64,000 bases of DNA from an uncultured Pseudothermotoga sp. GTDB taxonomy: Bacteria; Thermotogota; Thermotogae; Thermotogales; DSM-5069. Made by a program: the position numbers and the translations under genes. This document shows, piece by piece, positions 40,583 to 53,286 of this stretch. The stretch lies in contig CALKJI010000004.1 of NCBI GenBank assembly GCA_937995655.1, positions 124,001 to 188,000 on the forward strand, read 5' to 3'. The notes below the pieces were generated by a model. The model was not told the origin of the DNA and did no database searches. It was given only the letters and a program-made list of their open reading frames with translations. Within the stretch, counting starts at the first letter, position 1. Each line of letters opens with the position of its first letter.

Positions 40583-41340
40583 TTGTCTTCACCAACCTTG
40601 TCGACAAAGACACCAAGAGGATATTCTACCACCATATTGTGTTCAAGCCACTGCATGGCTTTTATGGGAGGCACACCCCAGTTGGTGGGACATGTTGATA
40701 AAACTTCAACAAGCCCGTAGCCTAAATTCTTAATTTGAGCCAAGAAAGCTTTCTTGATATACTTCTTCGTCGTCAATACATCCTTTGGTGTTGTCACTTT
40801 TGTGCGTGCCAAGAAAGCTACCCCTTTGAGTTCTTTCAATATCTCACACACATGCACAGGATATCCTTCCCGTTCTGGTGACCTGCCATAGGGAGAAGTT
40901 GTAGTTTTCATACCAAGCAAGGTTGTTGGAGCCATCTGTCCACCTGTCATGCCATATATCGCGTTGTTTATGAAGATCGTTGTAACTCTTTCACCTCTGT
41001 TGGCTGTATGGATCGTTTCAGCAGTTCCAATAGCTGCCAAATCGCCATCGCCTTGGTATGTGAAAACGACAAGATCTGGATTTGCGCGTTTCATTCCCGT
41101 TGCTACAGCCGTTGCCCTCCCATGTGGTGCGACTGTTCCATCAAGGTTGAAAAACTCATAAGCAAAGACTGAACAACCCACGGGTGCTACTATTATTGTC
41201 TTTTCTCTTATACCTAATTCGTCTATCACTTCTGCAACTAACCTATGAACAATTCCATGGTGGCATCCTGGACAATATGTAAAGGGTTTTTTACTCAAAG
41301 CATCTGGCATCTTATAAATAACGTTGTATTCCATTTTCAT
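40579..41340 (-). CDS. 2-oxoacid:ferredoxin oxidoreductase, beta (TPP) subunit
   Basis: 253 residues. TPP and Mg binding: YCPGCHHGIVHRL (about 22-34) and GDGDLAAIGTAETIHTANRG (about 96-115), then NNAIYGMTGGQMAPTT (about 123-138). Catalytic subunit with the thiamine diphosphate. Overlaps both neighbours by four bases (ATGA), giving coupled synthesis of the complex. Confidence 0.9.
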   Translation of the reverse strand: MKMEYNVIYKMPDALSKKPFTYCPGCHHGIVHRLVAEVIDELGIREKTIIVAPVGCSVFAYEFFNLDGTVAPHGRATAVATGMKRANPDLVVFTYQGDGDLAAIGTAETIHTANRGERVTTIFINNAIYGMTGGQMAPTTLLGMKTTTSPYGRSPEREGYPVHVCEILKELKGVAFLARTKVTTPKDVLTTKKYIKKAFLAQIKNLGYGLVEVLSTCPTNWGVPPIKAMQWLEHNMVVEYPLGVFVDKVGEDK

Positions 41341-42389
41341 TGCCTCCCAATTAGACTCTTCAAATATGCAAAAACTTCTTCTGGTGTTGGGACCACACCT
41401 GCCATTCTTCCATAGAATTCAATCCTTGTTTTGTTGCACAAAGAGAGCTTCACATCCTCGAGCATCTGTCCCGAGCTCATCTCAACCGTCAATACTAGTT
41501 TGGTCTTTTCACCATAATTTGAAAGAGCTTCGTAAGCGAAAGGATAAAGAGTTATTGGTCTGAAAAGGCCTGCTTTTATTCCTTCTTCCCGTGCCATTTT
41601 TACAACGCTCTTTGCAATCCTTCCCACCGTGCCATGCGCGACTATCAGGACATCGGCATCTTCAGTTCTATACTCTTCGTATCGTATTTCGTTGGCTTCT
41701 ATCTGCCTGTACTTTTTTTGAAGTTCCATGTTCATTTTTTCTAACCCGTAGGGATCTATATTGAAGGAAGTCACTTGTCTTGGGGATCTACCCTTGGCAC
41801 CAGTTAGTGCCCATGCACTGTTATCATAAGTTACTTCTTTTTCCTCAAAGCTGACTGGTTCCATCATCTGACCCAACAAGCCATCGGCAAATATCAAAAC
41901 AGGGTTTCTATATCTATCGGCCATATCAAAGGCAAGCATCGTTAAGTCGGTTGCTTCCTGAACAGTTGAAGGTGAGAGAACTATTAATCTGTAATCACCA
42001 TGACCTCCACCCTTCGTTGCCTGGAAGTAATCACCTTGAGATGGTTGAATATCGCCTAAGCCAGGCCCACCACGGACCACATTCACAAAGACTGCAGGCA
42101 GTTGCGCACAGGCGATATAGGAAATCCCTTCTTGCATTAAACTGAAACCTGGAGACGATGTGGAAGTCATGACACGCTTTCCAACACTCGATGCACCATA
42201 TATCATATTCACAGCAGCAATTTCACTCTCTGCTTGCAGAAAACTGCCACCAACTTCGGGTAAACGCCGTGCCATGTATTCTGTTAGTTCGCTCTGTGGT
42301 GTGATGGGATAACCAAAATAATTGCGACAACCCGCTCTGATTGCACCTTCTCCTATTGCTTCAACACCTTTCATCATAAGTTTTTTCAT
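41337..42389 (-). CDS. 2-oxoacid:ferredoxin oxidoreductase, alpha subunit
   Basis: 350 residues. Landmarks GEGAIRAGCRNYFGYPITPQSELTEYM (about 13-39), QAESEIAAVNMIYGASSVGKR (about 53-73), SSPGFSLMQEG (about 78-88), RGGPGLGDIQPSQGDYFQATKGGGHGD (about 106-132), typical of VOR/KOR alpha chains. Works with the beta, gamma and ferredoxin subunits. The substrate is inferred from the downstream butyrate-kinase pathway, not from residues. Confidence 0.9.
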   Translation of the reverse strand: MKKLMMKGVEAIGEGAIRAGCRNYFGYPITPQSELTEYMARRLPEVGGSFLQAESEIAAVNMIYGASSVGKRVMTSTSSPGFSLMQEGISYIACAQLPAVFVNVVRGGPGLGDIQPSQGDYFQATKGGGHGDYRLIVLSPSTVQEATDLTMLAFDMADRYRNPVLIFADGLLGQMMEPVSFEEKEVTYDNSAWALTGAKGRSPRQVTSFNIDPYGLEKMNMELQKKYRQIEANEIRYEEYRTEDADVLIVAHGTVGRIAKSVVKMAREEGIKAGLFRPITLYPFAYEALSNYGEKTKLVLTVEMSSGQMLEDVKLSLCNKTRIEFYGRMAGVVPTPEEVFAYLKSLIGRQ

Positions 42390-42624
42390 TTCGCATCACC
42401 TCGTACGGGTTGCACAATCTTGTAGACAGTTATGCATACATCAGGGCACATCATATAACAAAAACCACAGGCGGTACATCTTCCCTCGGGGTCGTACTGC
42501 TCGGCCGGGTGATAACCCTTGGTGTTAAACTGTTCGGAAAATCGGATAATTTTTTGTGGGCACACATTTATACACAATCCACATCCCTTACATCTTTCCC
42601 TATCGATTTCTATGTACCCTCTTT

Positions 42625-42628
<4 letters not shown>
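42386..42628 (-). CDS. ferredoxin-type subunit of 2-oxoacid oxidoreductase (2x[4Fe-4S])
   Basis: 80 residues with two four-Cys cluster motifs: CKGCGLCINVCP (about 13-24) and CTACGFCYMMCPDVC (about 51-65). Carries electrons from the TPP centre to ferredoxin. Four-base overlaps on both sides. First subunit gene of the vor-type set. Confidence 0.92.
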
Positions 42629-45247
<2,619 letters not shown>

Positions 45248-45255
<8 letters not shown>

Positions 45256-46318
45256 CCAGATCACCCCATACTTTGAACCTTTCTTGACCTCTCAAGACCC
45301 TTAAAGCACCAAACGCGAGTGCTTCCATCTCAAACTCCCCAGGTAAGACAAAGATTGGACCAAATCTGTAAATGTAACTTCTTATTCTATCTACGAAATC
45401 GGTACTGTAAGCCATCCCGCCAGTTAGAACTATTGCGTCCACAGCGCCATACAGCACAGCACACATTCCACCAATTTCTTTAGATATTTGATAAGCCATG
45501 GCTTCAACAATCAAATCTGCCTTCTTACTGTTTTGAGCCATTTTTAGAGCTTCTCTCAAGTCGTTTGTCCCAAGATAGGCAACAAGCCCGCCTTTGCCAA
45601 TGAACTTCCTCTTCAGCTCATCTTTCGTGTATTTACCCGAAAAACATAATCTTGCAACGTCGCCAACCGGAAGTTCACCTGTTCTTTCGGGACTGAAAGG
45701 TCCTTCATCGTTTGCATTGTTTACATCGATGATTCTTCCTTTCCTAATAGCCGCAACAGAAATTCCACCACCAAGATGTGCTACAACAAAATTCAATTCG
45801 TCAAATTGCTTGTTGAACTCCAAGGCAACCTTTCTACACACTGCTTTTATGTTCAGAGCGTGAGACAAACTCTTCCTTTCTATTTCAGGTATCCCCGAGA
45901 ACCTCGCTTCTGGTATCATTTCATCTACTGAAACTGGGTCCGTTATGTAGACAGGTATTTTGCCATTGGCAAACTCGTAACCTATCACTGCTGCAAGATT
46001 TGAAACATGTTTCACAGGTGACAAGTGTTTCAAGTAGTGAACCATCTTTTCATTTACCAGATAGGTACCACTTTCAACGGGCGGTAGTATACCACCACGT
46101 GCCGCTATAGCTGAAAAATCAGCTATTTTGAAACCAGATCTTTCAAGTTGCTCTATTATGTTTCTTCTTCTAAATTCCAGTTGATCCATCAATTCAGGAT
46201 GCCTATCGAGATCTTCAGTGCTATGCTCAACTTTTTCAGAGAAAATGCACTTTTCATCTTCATAAACAGCTATCTTTGTTGAAGTCGATCCGGGATTTAT
46301 CACTAAAATTCGATACAT
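45248..46318 (-). CDS. buk: butyrate kinase (second copy)
   Basis: 356 residues, clearly paralogous to 43221-44357: [71 protein letters not shown]. The order buk-ptb-buk suggests tandem duplication followed by divergence, perhaps for different acyl phosphates (straight and branched). ATG start. Four bases after the aminotransferase stop. Confidence 0.9.
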
Positions 46319-46321
46319 GTT

Positions 46322-47557
46322 CTATAACCCCTTGTATGATCTGTATTTGTCGAAAGCATCTCTGAGCCTTTTAACACCTTCGTGAATATCTTCGATTGAA
46401 GGAAGACAGAAAGACATCCTCATTGAAGAAGACGGTTCTTCAAAAGGTTTAAAGGCCTCTCCGGGTATGTAAAAGACTTTGTTTTCTTCAGCAAACCTGA
46501 ACATCTCCATCGTATCAAATGACTTAGGAAGCGTAAACCAAACGAAAAGGCCGCCTTCTGGGTTAGTCCATTTTGCCCCAATGATGTCACTAAAGTTTTC
46601 TTCAAGCGCTTTTACCATAGTGTCTTTCTTTTTTCTATATAGATCTATAGCCGGTTTGATTTGCTCTAAGACATCATATCTTTCAAGGTATCTTGCCGTG
46701 AGGCGCATTGTCAAAGATGGGCTACATAGATCGGTTCCCTGTTTGGCAAGTACTAGCTTTCGGATGATTGGTTTGTCAGCCACGATCATACCGATTCTTA
46801 AGCCTGGACACAGAATCTTACTGAAGGTGTTCAAAAGAACTACTCTTTCGACACCACCGATTTTCATCAAAGAGGGCAACATTTCACCTTTGAATCTGAG
46901 CACACCGTACGGATCATCCTCGACAATCAACAGATCATACTGTTCTGCGATCTCGACGAGTGCCTTTCTCTTTTCAAGACTGGTTGTAATTCCAGAGGGA
47001 TTTTGAAAGTTTGAAACCACGTATATGAATTTGAGATATTCTATCTGACCAGAATCATCGAGCTGTTTTATCTTTTGTTTAACCATGTCTATATCTGGTC
47101 CATCGTCGTCGAATTTAACAACCAAAAACTGAGTATCTCTCATTCTAAAAGCACTGAGTGCGCCAAGATATTCAGGATCTCCAACGATAACGTAATCACC
47201 TGGGTCAATTAACACCTTTCCAACGAGTTCCAGTGCTTGTTGAGATCCAACCGTAATGAGTACATTTTCATTAGATAACCTGTCTATGTCATAAACTCTT
47301 TTGAGCAAGATCAAGATCTGCTTTATGAGTTCTGGATCTCCTTCGGTGACAGAGTATTGGAGTGTATACTTGTATTCATTTTCTATAATCTCCTTAGCAA
47401 TTTGTGCAAGTTCATGTCTGGGAAAGGTTTCTGGGTCCGGAGTACCACCACCAAAAGAGATGGCACCTGGAACGTTTGCATACTTGAGCAGTTCTCGTAT
47501 CATAGATGATTTGAGTTTCCCTGCCAGCTTTGAAAATTGAAACTGCGTGTTTTGCAT
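46322..47557 (-). CDS. PLP aminotransferase (2-aminoadipate/LysN-like, fold type I)
   Basis: 411 residues. AISFGGGTPDPETFP near 32-46, PLP Lys in LNTFSKILCPGLRIGMIV (about 242-259), YVVSNFQNPSGITTS (about 181-195). Class I/II aminotransferase of the broad-range LysN/ARO8/MocR type without a DNA-binding domain. It would convert branched-chain or aromatic amino acids to 2-oxoacids for the oxidoreductase. ATG 47557 has GGGGTGATCTG; the open frame to 47599 lacks a site. First gene of the amino-acid fermentation operon. Confidence 0.88.
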   Translation of the reverse strand: MQNTQFQFSKLAGKLKSSMIRELLKYANVPGAISFGGGTPDPETFPRHELAQIAKEIIENEYKYTLQYSVTEGDPELIKQILILLKRVYDIDRLSNENVLITVGSQQALELVGKVLIDPGDYVIVGDPEYLGALSAFRMRDTQFLVVKFDDDGPDIDMVKQKIKQLDDSGQIEYLKFIYVVSNFQNPSGITTSLEKRKALVEIAEQYDLLIVEDDPYGVLRFKGEMLPSLMKIGGVERVVLLNTFSKILCPGLRIGMIVADKPIIRKLVLAKQGTDLCSPSLTMRLTARYLERYDVLEQIKPAIDLYRKKKDTMVKALEENFSDIIGAKWTNPEGGLFVWFTLPKSFDTMEMFRFAEENKVFYIPGEAFKPFEEPSSSMRMSFCLPSIEDIHEGVKRLRDAFDKYRSYKGL

Positions 47558-47638
47558 CAGATCACCCCAGATTATATTATCAAAGTCGTGCCAAAACATA
47601 TAAATGACCTTTTTGCTCTTTAAATGAGACTTTCCAAA

Positions 47639-47687
47639 TTGTGCAACTTATTGCATAAGGCAAAAAATTGCATGCAAAATCTTGCAA
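47639..47687. promoter_or_regulatory. cluster of TTGC...GCAA palindromes between divergent operons
   Basis: Within 49 bases are TTGTGCAA (47639-47646), TTGC(5)GCAA (47651-47663), the perfect palindrome TTGCATGCAA (47668-47677) and a half site TTGCAA (47682-47687). They lie between the aminotransferase-vor operon and the serA-type operon. Likely binding sites of one regulator acting on one or both sides. Confidence 0.5.
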
Positions 47688-47754
47688 ACGAAAACTCTTT
47701 GGTCCCATATGCAGTTATGTTAAACTACAGTTGAAAATGCTGGGAGGTGTTCTT

Positions 47755-48903
47755 ATGTTGTTGAGAAAAAACTACATCATGGCACCTGGTCCAACACCTG
47801 TTCCTGTGGACGTTTTACTTGCAGGAGCCAAAGAAACAATACATCATCGTACACCGCAATTTCTTGACATAATTGAAAAAACTCTTGAGGAAACTAAGTA
47901 CCTTTTCCAGACATCAAACAGAGTTTATGTTTTCGTATCCTCCGGAACAGGAGCGATGGAAGCTGCAGTAACGAATTTAGTCAATCCTGGTGAGAAGGCA
48001 ATAGTGGTTGTTTCAGGAAAATTCGGCGAAAGATGGAAGGAGATCTGCCAAGCATTTGGGATCGATGTAGTTGAGGTAGCGCTTGAATGGGGTGAAGCAG
48101 TTACGCCAGAGCAGATAGAAAAAGCCATTAGGGAAAACCCTCAAGCCAAGGTAGTTTTTACTACCCACAGTGAAACTTCAACAGGAACGGTTATGGATTT
48201 AAAAGCTGTAGCCGAAATCACAAGGAATACAGATCGTGTTCTTGTAACTGACGAAGTCAGTGGGTTACTTGCCGAACCTTTGAAGATGGATGAATGGGGC
48301 GTCGACGTAGTTGTTAGTGGTTCACAAAAAGGTATCATGATGCCTCCAGGTTTGGGTTTCATAACATTGAGTAAGAAGGCATGGCAGTTGGTTGAGAAAA
48401 ATAATTGTCCTAAGTATTATTACGATCTCAGATACTATGATAAAAACTATCCTGATAACCCTTGGACTCCCGCTGTAAATATGATATACATGCTCAATCA
48501 AAGTGTGAAGATGCTCAAAGAGGAAGGTATTGAGAATGTTTGGAACAGACACAGAATCCTTGGTGAGGCAACCAGGAGTGCGGTAAAGGCACTTGGGCTA
48601 GAGCTTTTCTCTAAAAGGCCTGGAAACGTCTGTACAGCCGTCAAAGTACCTGATGGAGTAGATGGTAAGAAGATAACAAAGATCATGCGTGATAAATATG
48701 GCGTGACAATAGCCGGAGGTCAGGGCCACATAACGAATAAGATCTTTAGAATAGCGCACCTTGGGTATGTCTCCTTGTTCGATACCATCACGGCAATTTC
48801 GGCACTAGAATTCACATTGCACGAGCTAGGTTATCCTGTCAAATTTGGTGAAGGTGTGAGAGCCGCAATGGAAGTGTTTCATGGTGAGGGGGTTGCTGGA
48901 TGA
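47755..48903 (+). CDS. class V aminotransferase (serine/alanine-glyoxylate type)
   Basis: 382 residues of the AGXT/SgaA family. N-terminal [17 protein letters not shown] (about 7-23), [15 protein letters not shown] (about 63-77), PLP Lys in [17 protein letters not shown] (about 184-200), [16 protein letters not shown] near 321-336. It exchanges amino groups between Ser, Ala, Gly or phosphoserine and 2-oxoacids. ATG 47755 has GGGAGGTG; an upstream frame from 47668 includes the operator cluster and is not used. Overlaps the SerA-type gene by four bases, so joint action in serine synthesis is the best reading. Confidence 0.9.
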   Translation: MLLRKNYIMAPGPTPVPVDVLLAGAKETIHHRTPQFLDIIEKTLEETKYLFQTSNRVYVFVSSGTGAMEAAVTNLVNPGEKAIVVVSGKFGERWKEICQAFGIDVVEVALEWGEAVTPEQIEKAIRENPQAKVVFTTHSETSTGTVMDLKAVAEITRNTDRVLVTDEVSGLLAEPLKMDEWGVDVVVSGSQKGIMMPPGLGFITLSKKAWQLVEKNNCPKYYYDLRYYDKNYPDNPWTPAVNMIYMLNQSVKMLKEEGIENVWNRHRILGEATRSAVKALGLELFSKRPGNVCTAVKVPDGVDGKKITKIMRDKYGVTIAGGQGHITNKIFRIAHLGYVSLFDTITAISALEFTLHELGYPVKFGEGVRAAMEVFHGEGVAG

Positions 48904-49811
48904 TAAGAGTTCATGTAAACGATCCATTGGATCAAGAAGCGATGAACTTACTTAAATCAAAGAGTCAACTTGATGTCACCAGTGAACATCTTGAAAGGGA
49001 CAATTTGATAACTTTGATCCCTCAGATCGAGATATTGATAGTTAGAAGTGCAACGAAGGTCACCAGGGAAATAATTGAAAGAGGGACAAAACTCAAAATT
49101 ATCGGTAGAGCTGGCGTGGGTTTGGACAATATCGATGTCAACGCAGCAAAGGAAAAAGGTGTGAAAGTATTGAACACACCAGGTGCGAGTGCAATATCTG
49201 TTGCAGAATTGACCTTCGGTTTGATGTTGAGTGCAGCAAGACACATTGCAAGAGGAACGAAAGATCTAAAAGAAGGACTTTGGACTAAGAAAGAGCTTGA
49301 AGGGTATGAACTTTTTGGAAAGACATTGGGGATCATTGGCCTTGGGATGATAGGAAAGGAAGTAGCAAAGAGGGCCTTGGCTTTTGGAATGAATGTGATA
49401 GCCTATGATCCTTTGGTGCCCGGTTTTGAGAAGGTAAGAATGGTTGATTTAGTCGAACTTTACAGATCTTCTGATGTTATAACATTACACGTTCCGCTAA
49501 CAGAGCAAACAAAGCACATGATAAACGCTAAAACCATTGAAAAGATGAAAGATAGAGTGATAATAGTCAACGCTTCACGTGGAGGAGTAATCGATGAAGA
49601 AGCACTTTATAATGCACTTATCAGTGGAAAGGTCTATGCAGCCGCATTTGATGTTTTTGAGGTTGAACCACCTCAAGATGATCTTAGAAAGAAATTGCTC
49701 AAACTTCCAAATGTTGTTGCCACACCTCACATAGGAGCTTCAACATATGAGGCACAAGAGAGGGTAGGTAAGGAGTTAGTGGAGAGAATTTTCAATGAAC
49801 TCAAGATTTAA
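48900..49811 (+). CDS. serA: D-3-phosphoglycerate dehydrogenase-type 2-hydroxyacid dehydrogenase
   Basis: 303 residues, the short form without a C-terminal ACT domain. NAD-binding [28 protein letters not shown] (about 142-169), catalytic Arg in [13 protein letters not shown] (about 223-235), Glu in FEVEPP, His in [18 protein letters not shown] (about 276-293). It would oxidise 3-phosphoglycerate to phosphohydroxypyruvate, supplying the aminotransferase partner. Glyoxylate or hydroxypyruvate reduction is an alternative. Ends at a bidirectional terminator. Confidence 0.85.
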   Translation: MIRVHVNDPLDQEAMNLLKSKSQLDVTSEHLERDNLITLIPQIEILIVRSATKVTREIIERGTKLKIIGRAGVGLDNIDVNAAKEKGVKVLNTPGASAISVAELTFGLMLSAARHIARGTKDLKEGLWTKKELEGYELFGKTLGIIGLGMIGKEVAKRALAFGMNVIAYDPLVPGFEKVRMVDLVELYRSSDVITLHVPLTEQTKHMINAKTIEKMKDRVIIVNASRGGVIDEEALYNALISGKVYAAAFDVFEVEPPQDDLRKKLLKLPNVVATPHIGASTYEAQERVGKELVERIFNELKI

Positions 49812-49815
49812 AAAT

Positions 49816-49841
49816 AAAGGGCGATTGAAAGATCGCCCTTT
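49816..49841. terminator. bidirectional intrinsic terminator
   Basis: 10-bp stem AAAGGGCGAT / ATCGCCCTTT with 6-base loop and T-rich flanks on both strands, between the convergent serA-type and GGDEF-like genes. Confidence 0.85.
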
Positions 49842-49849
49842 CTACTTTC

Positions 49850-50530
49850 CTACTCTACTGTTACAATTTGCTGAGCTTTTATCAAAGCCTCTGTAAGAGC
49901 GCTTTCAAGTTTCATGATCAGCTCTGAAGAATCAGAGATTTGTGGTGTTATTTGACAGATTGCAGAAATAATCTGAGGGAAATGCGACAGTTTCGGAACC
50001 TTTATTCTTCTTGAGCGTCTTATCAATCTGTTCACGAACACTCTTGCACCATCGATTTGTGTATAAGGTAGGAAAACTACTAACGTGCTTTTGTCGTAAA
50101 GCATTATTTTGTCAGAAGTTCTTGCTTGTTTTTTCGCACAGCTGTAAAGTGTCCTGATGACAAATTCATCCTCTTTATCAATTTTTATCATGGAAACCGA
50201 AAGTGGAATATTGTATCTCTGGGACTTGTAGATTTCCTCGTCTAAGAATGCTTCGATACTGCAAGAAGTGATAACATAGCAATACAGAAGCTTGAATTTC
50301 ATCAGATAATATTCGAGTGACTGCTTTGGCAAGACTACATCAACAACTTGATTTAAATTTTCCGGAACTGCTTCACTCACGATCACAGTATTGAGCAAAG
50401 GATGTACCGCTTCACCAACAAAAAGATCAGCATCTTTTTCATCAGCCACGGCTAAGCCACAGCACATACTGACTGCTCGGAGAATATTCTGCTTGGTTTC
50501 TTCATCAGAAAGATCAATATACACGCGCAT
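49850..50530 (-). CDS. degenerate GGDEF-like protein downstream of pdxT
   Basis: 226 residues. The N-terminal ~85 residues look like a receiver-type alpha/beta fold (VADEKDADLFVGEAV, VPENLNQVVDVVLPKQ). The C-terminal half resembles a diguanylate-cyclase domain: RYNIPLSVSMIKIDKED (about 105-121), RTSDKIMLYDKSTLVVFLPYTQIDGARVFVNRLIRR (about 137-172). The GGDEF/GGEEF catalytic loop is replaced by LYDKSTL, so no cyclase activity is expected. It may be a ligand sensor or scaffold. Start overlaps pdxT by 17 bases. Identification is by pattern and only moderate. Confidence 0.65.
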   Translation of the reverse strand: MRVYIDLSDEETKQNILRAVSMCCGLAVADEKDADLFVGEAVHPLLNTVIVSEAVPENLNQVVDVVLPKQSLEYYLMKFKLLYCYVITSCSIEAFLDEEIYKSQRYNIPLSVSMIKIDKEDEFVIRTLYSCAKKQARTSDKIMLYDKSTLVVFLPYTQIDGARVFVNRLIRRSRRIKVPKLSHFPQIISAICQITPQISDSSELIMKLESALTEALIKAQQIVTVE

Positions 50531-51110
50531 ACTTTACGCCCACCATTCTTAAAAAGTATTCGTGGATTCTAAGGTCATCACCCAGCTCTGGGTGAAAAGA
50601 ACTTGCCAGTAAGTTCTCTTGCCTTACCAGTACAGGAGTGTCTCCATGTTTTGCCAGAACCTCAACATTTTCGCCACAATCAACGATTTTTGGTGCTCTG
50701 ATGAAAATTGCTTTGAATTTATCACCTATTGCAGGGATGTTCAACTCCACTTCAAAGCTTTCGACCTGTCTTCCATACGCATTTCTTTCTACTGTGATAT
50801 CCATCATTTGAAAACTATATTGTTGTGGATAATTTGCAATCCTCTTTGCCAACAATATCATGCCTGCACACGTTCCATAGACAGGCATACCTTCCGAAAC
50901 TCTTTTCTTGAGTTCATCTGCTATGCCTGTTAACCTTGCAAGCCTCCCAATAGTTGTAGATTCGCCACCGGGTATTATCAATCCCTTGACCCTCTTTAGA
51001 TCTTCAACGGTTTTCACTAAGATTGTTTCGGCATGAAGTTTCTGTAAGGCCCAGACGTGTTCTCTAAAATCTCCCTGCAAGCCCAGAACTCCGACTATCA
51101 ATTTTACCAT
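50514..51110 (-). CDS. pdxT: pyridoxal 5'-phosphate synthase glutaminase subunit
   Basis: 198 residues, class I glutamine amidotransferase. [12 protein letters not shown] (about 47-58), nucleophile Cys in [14 protein letters not shown] (about 78-91), and His/Glu of the triad in [18 protein letters not shown] (about 172-189). It supplies ammonia to PdxS for vitamin B6 synthesis. Seven-base overlap with pdxS. Confidence 0.95.
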   Translation of the reverse strand: MVKLIVGVLGLQGDFREHVWALQKLHAETILVKTVEDLKRVKGLIIPGGESTTIGRLARLTGIADELKKRVSEGMPVYGTCAGMILLAKRIANYPQQYSFQMMDITVERNAYGRQVESFEVELNIPAIGDKFKAIFIRAPKIVDCGENVEVLAKHGDTPVLVRQENLLASSFHPELGDDLRIHEYFLRMVGVKYARVY

Positions 51111-51985
51111 CCTCTCTCTTGCATTCGAACTTCAAGTTCCTCAACTTCAAGCCCTGGCATTGGTTCACCAATGTCCTCTGATACCTTTAGCAACATTTCT
51201 GGATCGTTCCAATAAGTAACAGCCATAACGATGGATTTTGCCATCTTCGCAGGATCTTTAGATTTAAAGATACCAGAGCCAACAAAGACACCATCTGCAC
51301 CGAGCATCATCATGAGAGCAGCATCTGCAGGTGTGGCTACTCCACCAGCGGCGAAGTTGACAACGGGAAGTCTGCCGAGCCTCTTGACCTCTCTCACCAA
51401 TTCTACTGGTGCACCGATTTCTTTTGCATAAGCAACGAGTTGTTCATCAAGCATTGTTGTTACCTTTCTGATGTCATCCATGACTCTTCTCATGTGCTTT
51501 ACTGCTTCTACAACATTACCAGTTCCTGCTTCGCCTTTTGTTCTTATCATTGCAGCGCCTTCGGCAATTCTTCTGAGTGCTTCACCAAGGTCTCTCGCAC
51601 CGCAGACAAAGGGTACTTTGAATTCGTGCTTGTTGATGTGAAATTTGTCATCCGCAGGGGTGAGTACCTCTGATTCATCAATGAAATCCACTCCCAATGC
51701 TTCAAGAATCCTTGCCTCTGCGATATGACCGATTCTAACCTTCGCCATGACAGGTATTGAAACGGCTTGCATGATTTCTTTTATCTTTGATATACTTGCC
51801 ATTCGTGCCACTCCACCAGCTTTTCTTATATCAGCGGGGACTCTTTCAAGTGCCATCACAGCCACTGCACCGGCTTCTTCAGCGACCTTGGCTTGTTCTG
51901 CCGTTGTGACATCCATTATTACTCCGCCTTTGAACATGTCTGCGAAACCAGTTTTTATTGTCCACGTCCCTTTTTCCATAAGCAT
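51104..51985 (-). CDS. pdxS: pyridoxal 5'-phosphate synthase lyase subunit
   Basis: 293 residues, TIM barrel. [36 protein letters not shown] (about 20-55), catalytic Lys in [13 protein letters not shown] (about 79-91), [32 protein letters not shown] (about 207-238). Combines ribose 5-phosphate, glyceraldehyde 3-phosphate and ammonia into pyridoxal phosphate as a dodecamer with PdxT. ATG 51985 overlaps the pncB-like stop (TAATG) and has GGAGGAGG; a longer frame to 52000 is less likely. Confidence 0.96.
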   Translation of the reverse strand: MLMEKGTWTIKTGFADMFKGGVIMDVTTAEQAKVAEEAGAVAVMALERVPADIRKAGGVARMASISKIKEIMQAVSIPVMAKVRIGHIAEARILEALGVDFIDESEVLTPADDKFHINKHEFKVPFVCGARDLGEALRRIAEGAAMIRTKGEAGTGNVVEAVKHMRRVMDDIRKVTTMLDEQLVAYAKEIGAPVELVREVKRLGRLPVVNFAAGGVATPADAALMMMLGADGVFVGSGIFKSKDPAKMAKSIVMAVTYWNDPEMLLKVSEDIGEPMPGLEVEELEVRMQERGW

Positions 51986-53286
51986 TACACCTCCTCCCAA
52001 TATCTTTTCGGAACAGTTTCAAGTCTTGAATGATCTTGTTTGAACCTGCCAACTTTTGCACAAGGTCTACCATTTACTTCTACAATATCGGCTGTTATAT
52101 CAACTTTATGTCTCAACAGTTTCGAACCCACCGCGTAGACATCAACTGGTACCTTTAATTTCTCAAAGAGAGATATCTTATCAGCATCAAAACCACCCGA
52201 TACCACTATTTTTAAATTATTGAGCCCCACCTTATCAAATTCTTGCCTCGCACGCCACACAAGTTCTGGACATACTCCCAGCGAAGATTCATCTCTTGGG
52301 ACAACAGAAACATCTCTCAAATTACCTGAAGTGTCGAAACGCACCCCCCAGATCTTTCCTTTACCCTCTCCTATTATAGGTGATGGATCGGTGACTCCAA
52401 GAAGGAAAGGTTTTTTCATGATTTCTTCATAGGTTGCCTTAACTACTCTGAAGGTAGTTCCAATCACATCGTTATCCCAATCGACCAACACTATTCTATT
52501 TACATTCTCAGGCATATGCCTGTCGAAGGCGAGCGCAGCAGCTTCCGTGCTTCCGTTGTAAGCTGCTATGAGTGCATGTGGCATTGTACCCATTGATTGT
52601 GCGCCCCAATAGTCAGCATTTGCATCTGTTGAGACACCAAAGGCACCAGCACAAAGAGCAGCATAACCATCTGTAGTCTGTACCCAGTAATGATCAAATC
52701 TTGCGCTGAAATAGAGAACAGGTTTACCATTGGCTGCCTTCACGACGTTTCTCACAGCCGTTGCTGTACTTGTTGCACGCGCTATGACACCCAGGAGGAT
52801 TGTCTCAAGATAACCAAAATAAACTGGGTTACCCTCTATGGTCATTATCGGTTCCCATTCTCTTGCTTCTTCACCATCGTAAAGAGCCTTTACTTCTATT
52901 TCTTCCCATTTATCTACCCAAAGATCATTTAATTTCATCCTCAAGTCCCATTTCTTTTTTGTGTAATCCAAGACAAGGTCGGTTTTCATATCTACTGATG
53001 CAGCTTGTATCGCTTTGTCAAGCATCAAGGTCTGTTTGAAAATTTCCTTTGCTTTTTCTTCATCACGATAGTACCCTGCCGCAAATCTAAGTATTGCGAG
53101 GGCCTCGTCCAAGCCGACTACAACGCAATCTTTTCTTGGAAAGAATTGATACAAGACTTGTGGGTGTCTTTTGTCTTTCTTGAGCACTTCCACGTACCTT
53201 GTAAAGTATATGTCAGAATAATAATTGTTTCGTATGCGATCTATAGGAACTTTGAAAACTTTTGGATCCAATCTTTTTTTCCTCAC
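51985..53286 (-). CDS. pncB: nicotinate phosphoribosyltransferase
   Basis: 433 residues. NAPRTase-like landmarks: [15 protein letters not shown] (about 22-36), [25 protein letters not shown] (about 148-172), [31 protein letters not shown] (about 193-223), [12 protein letters not shown], and [11 protein letters not shown] (about 360-370) near the phosphoribosyl site. Converts nicotinate and PRPP to nicotinate mononucleotide for NAD salvage. GTG start with GAGGTGG; overlaps pncA by four bases, which fits the deamidase-to-transferase sequence. Confidence 0.88.
   Translation of the reverse strand: MRKKRLDPKVFKVPIDRIRNNYYSDIYFTRYVEVLKKDKRHPQVLYQFFPRKDCVVVGLDEALAILRFAAGYYRDEEKAKEIFKQTLMLDKAIQAASVDMKTDLVLDYTKKKWDLRMKLNDLWVDKWEEIEVKALYDGEEAREWEPIMTIEGNPVYFGYLETILLGVIARATSTATAVRNVVKAANGKPVLYFSARFDHYWVQTTDGYAALCAGAFGVSTDANADYWGAQSMGTMPHALIAAYNGSTEAAALAFDRHMPENVNRIVLVDWDNDVIGTTFRVVKATYEEIMKKPFLLGVTDPSPIIGEGKGKIWGVRFDTSGNLRDVSVVPRDESSLGVCPELVWRARQEFDKVGLNNLKIVVSGGFDADKISLFEKLKVPVDVYAVGSKLLRHKVDITADIVEVNGRPCAKVGRFKQDHSRLETVPKRYWEEV

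Noticed and set aside
46479-47006. 175-codon frame antisense to the aminotransferase
   Set aside because: The aminotransferase with its PLP lysine motif is on the other strand; no start signal.
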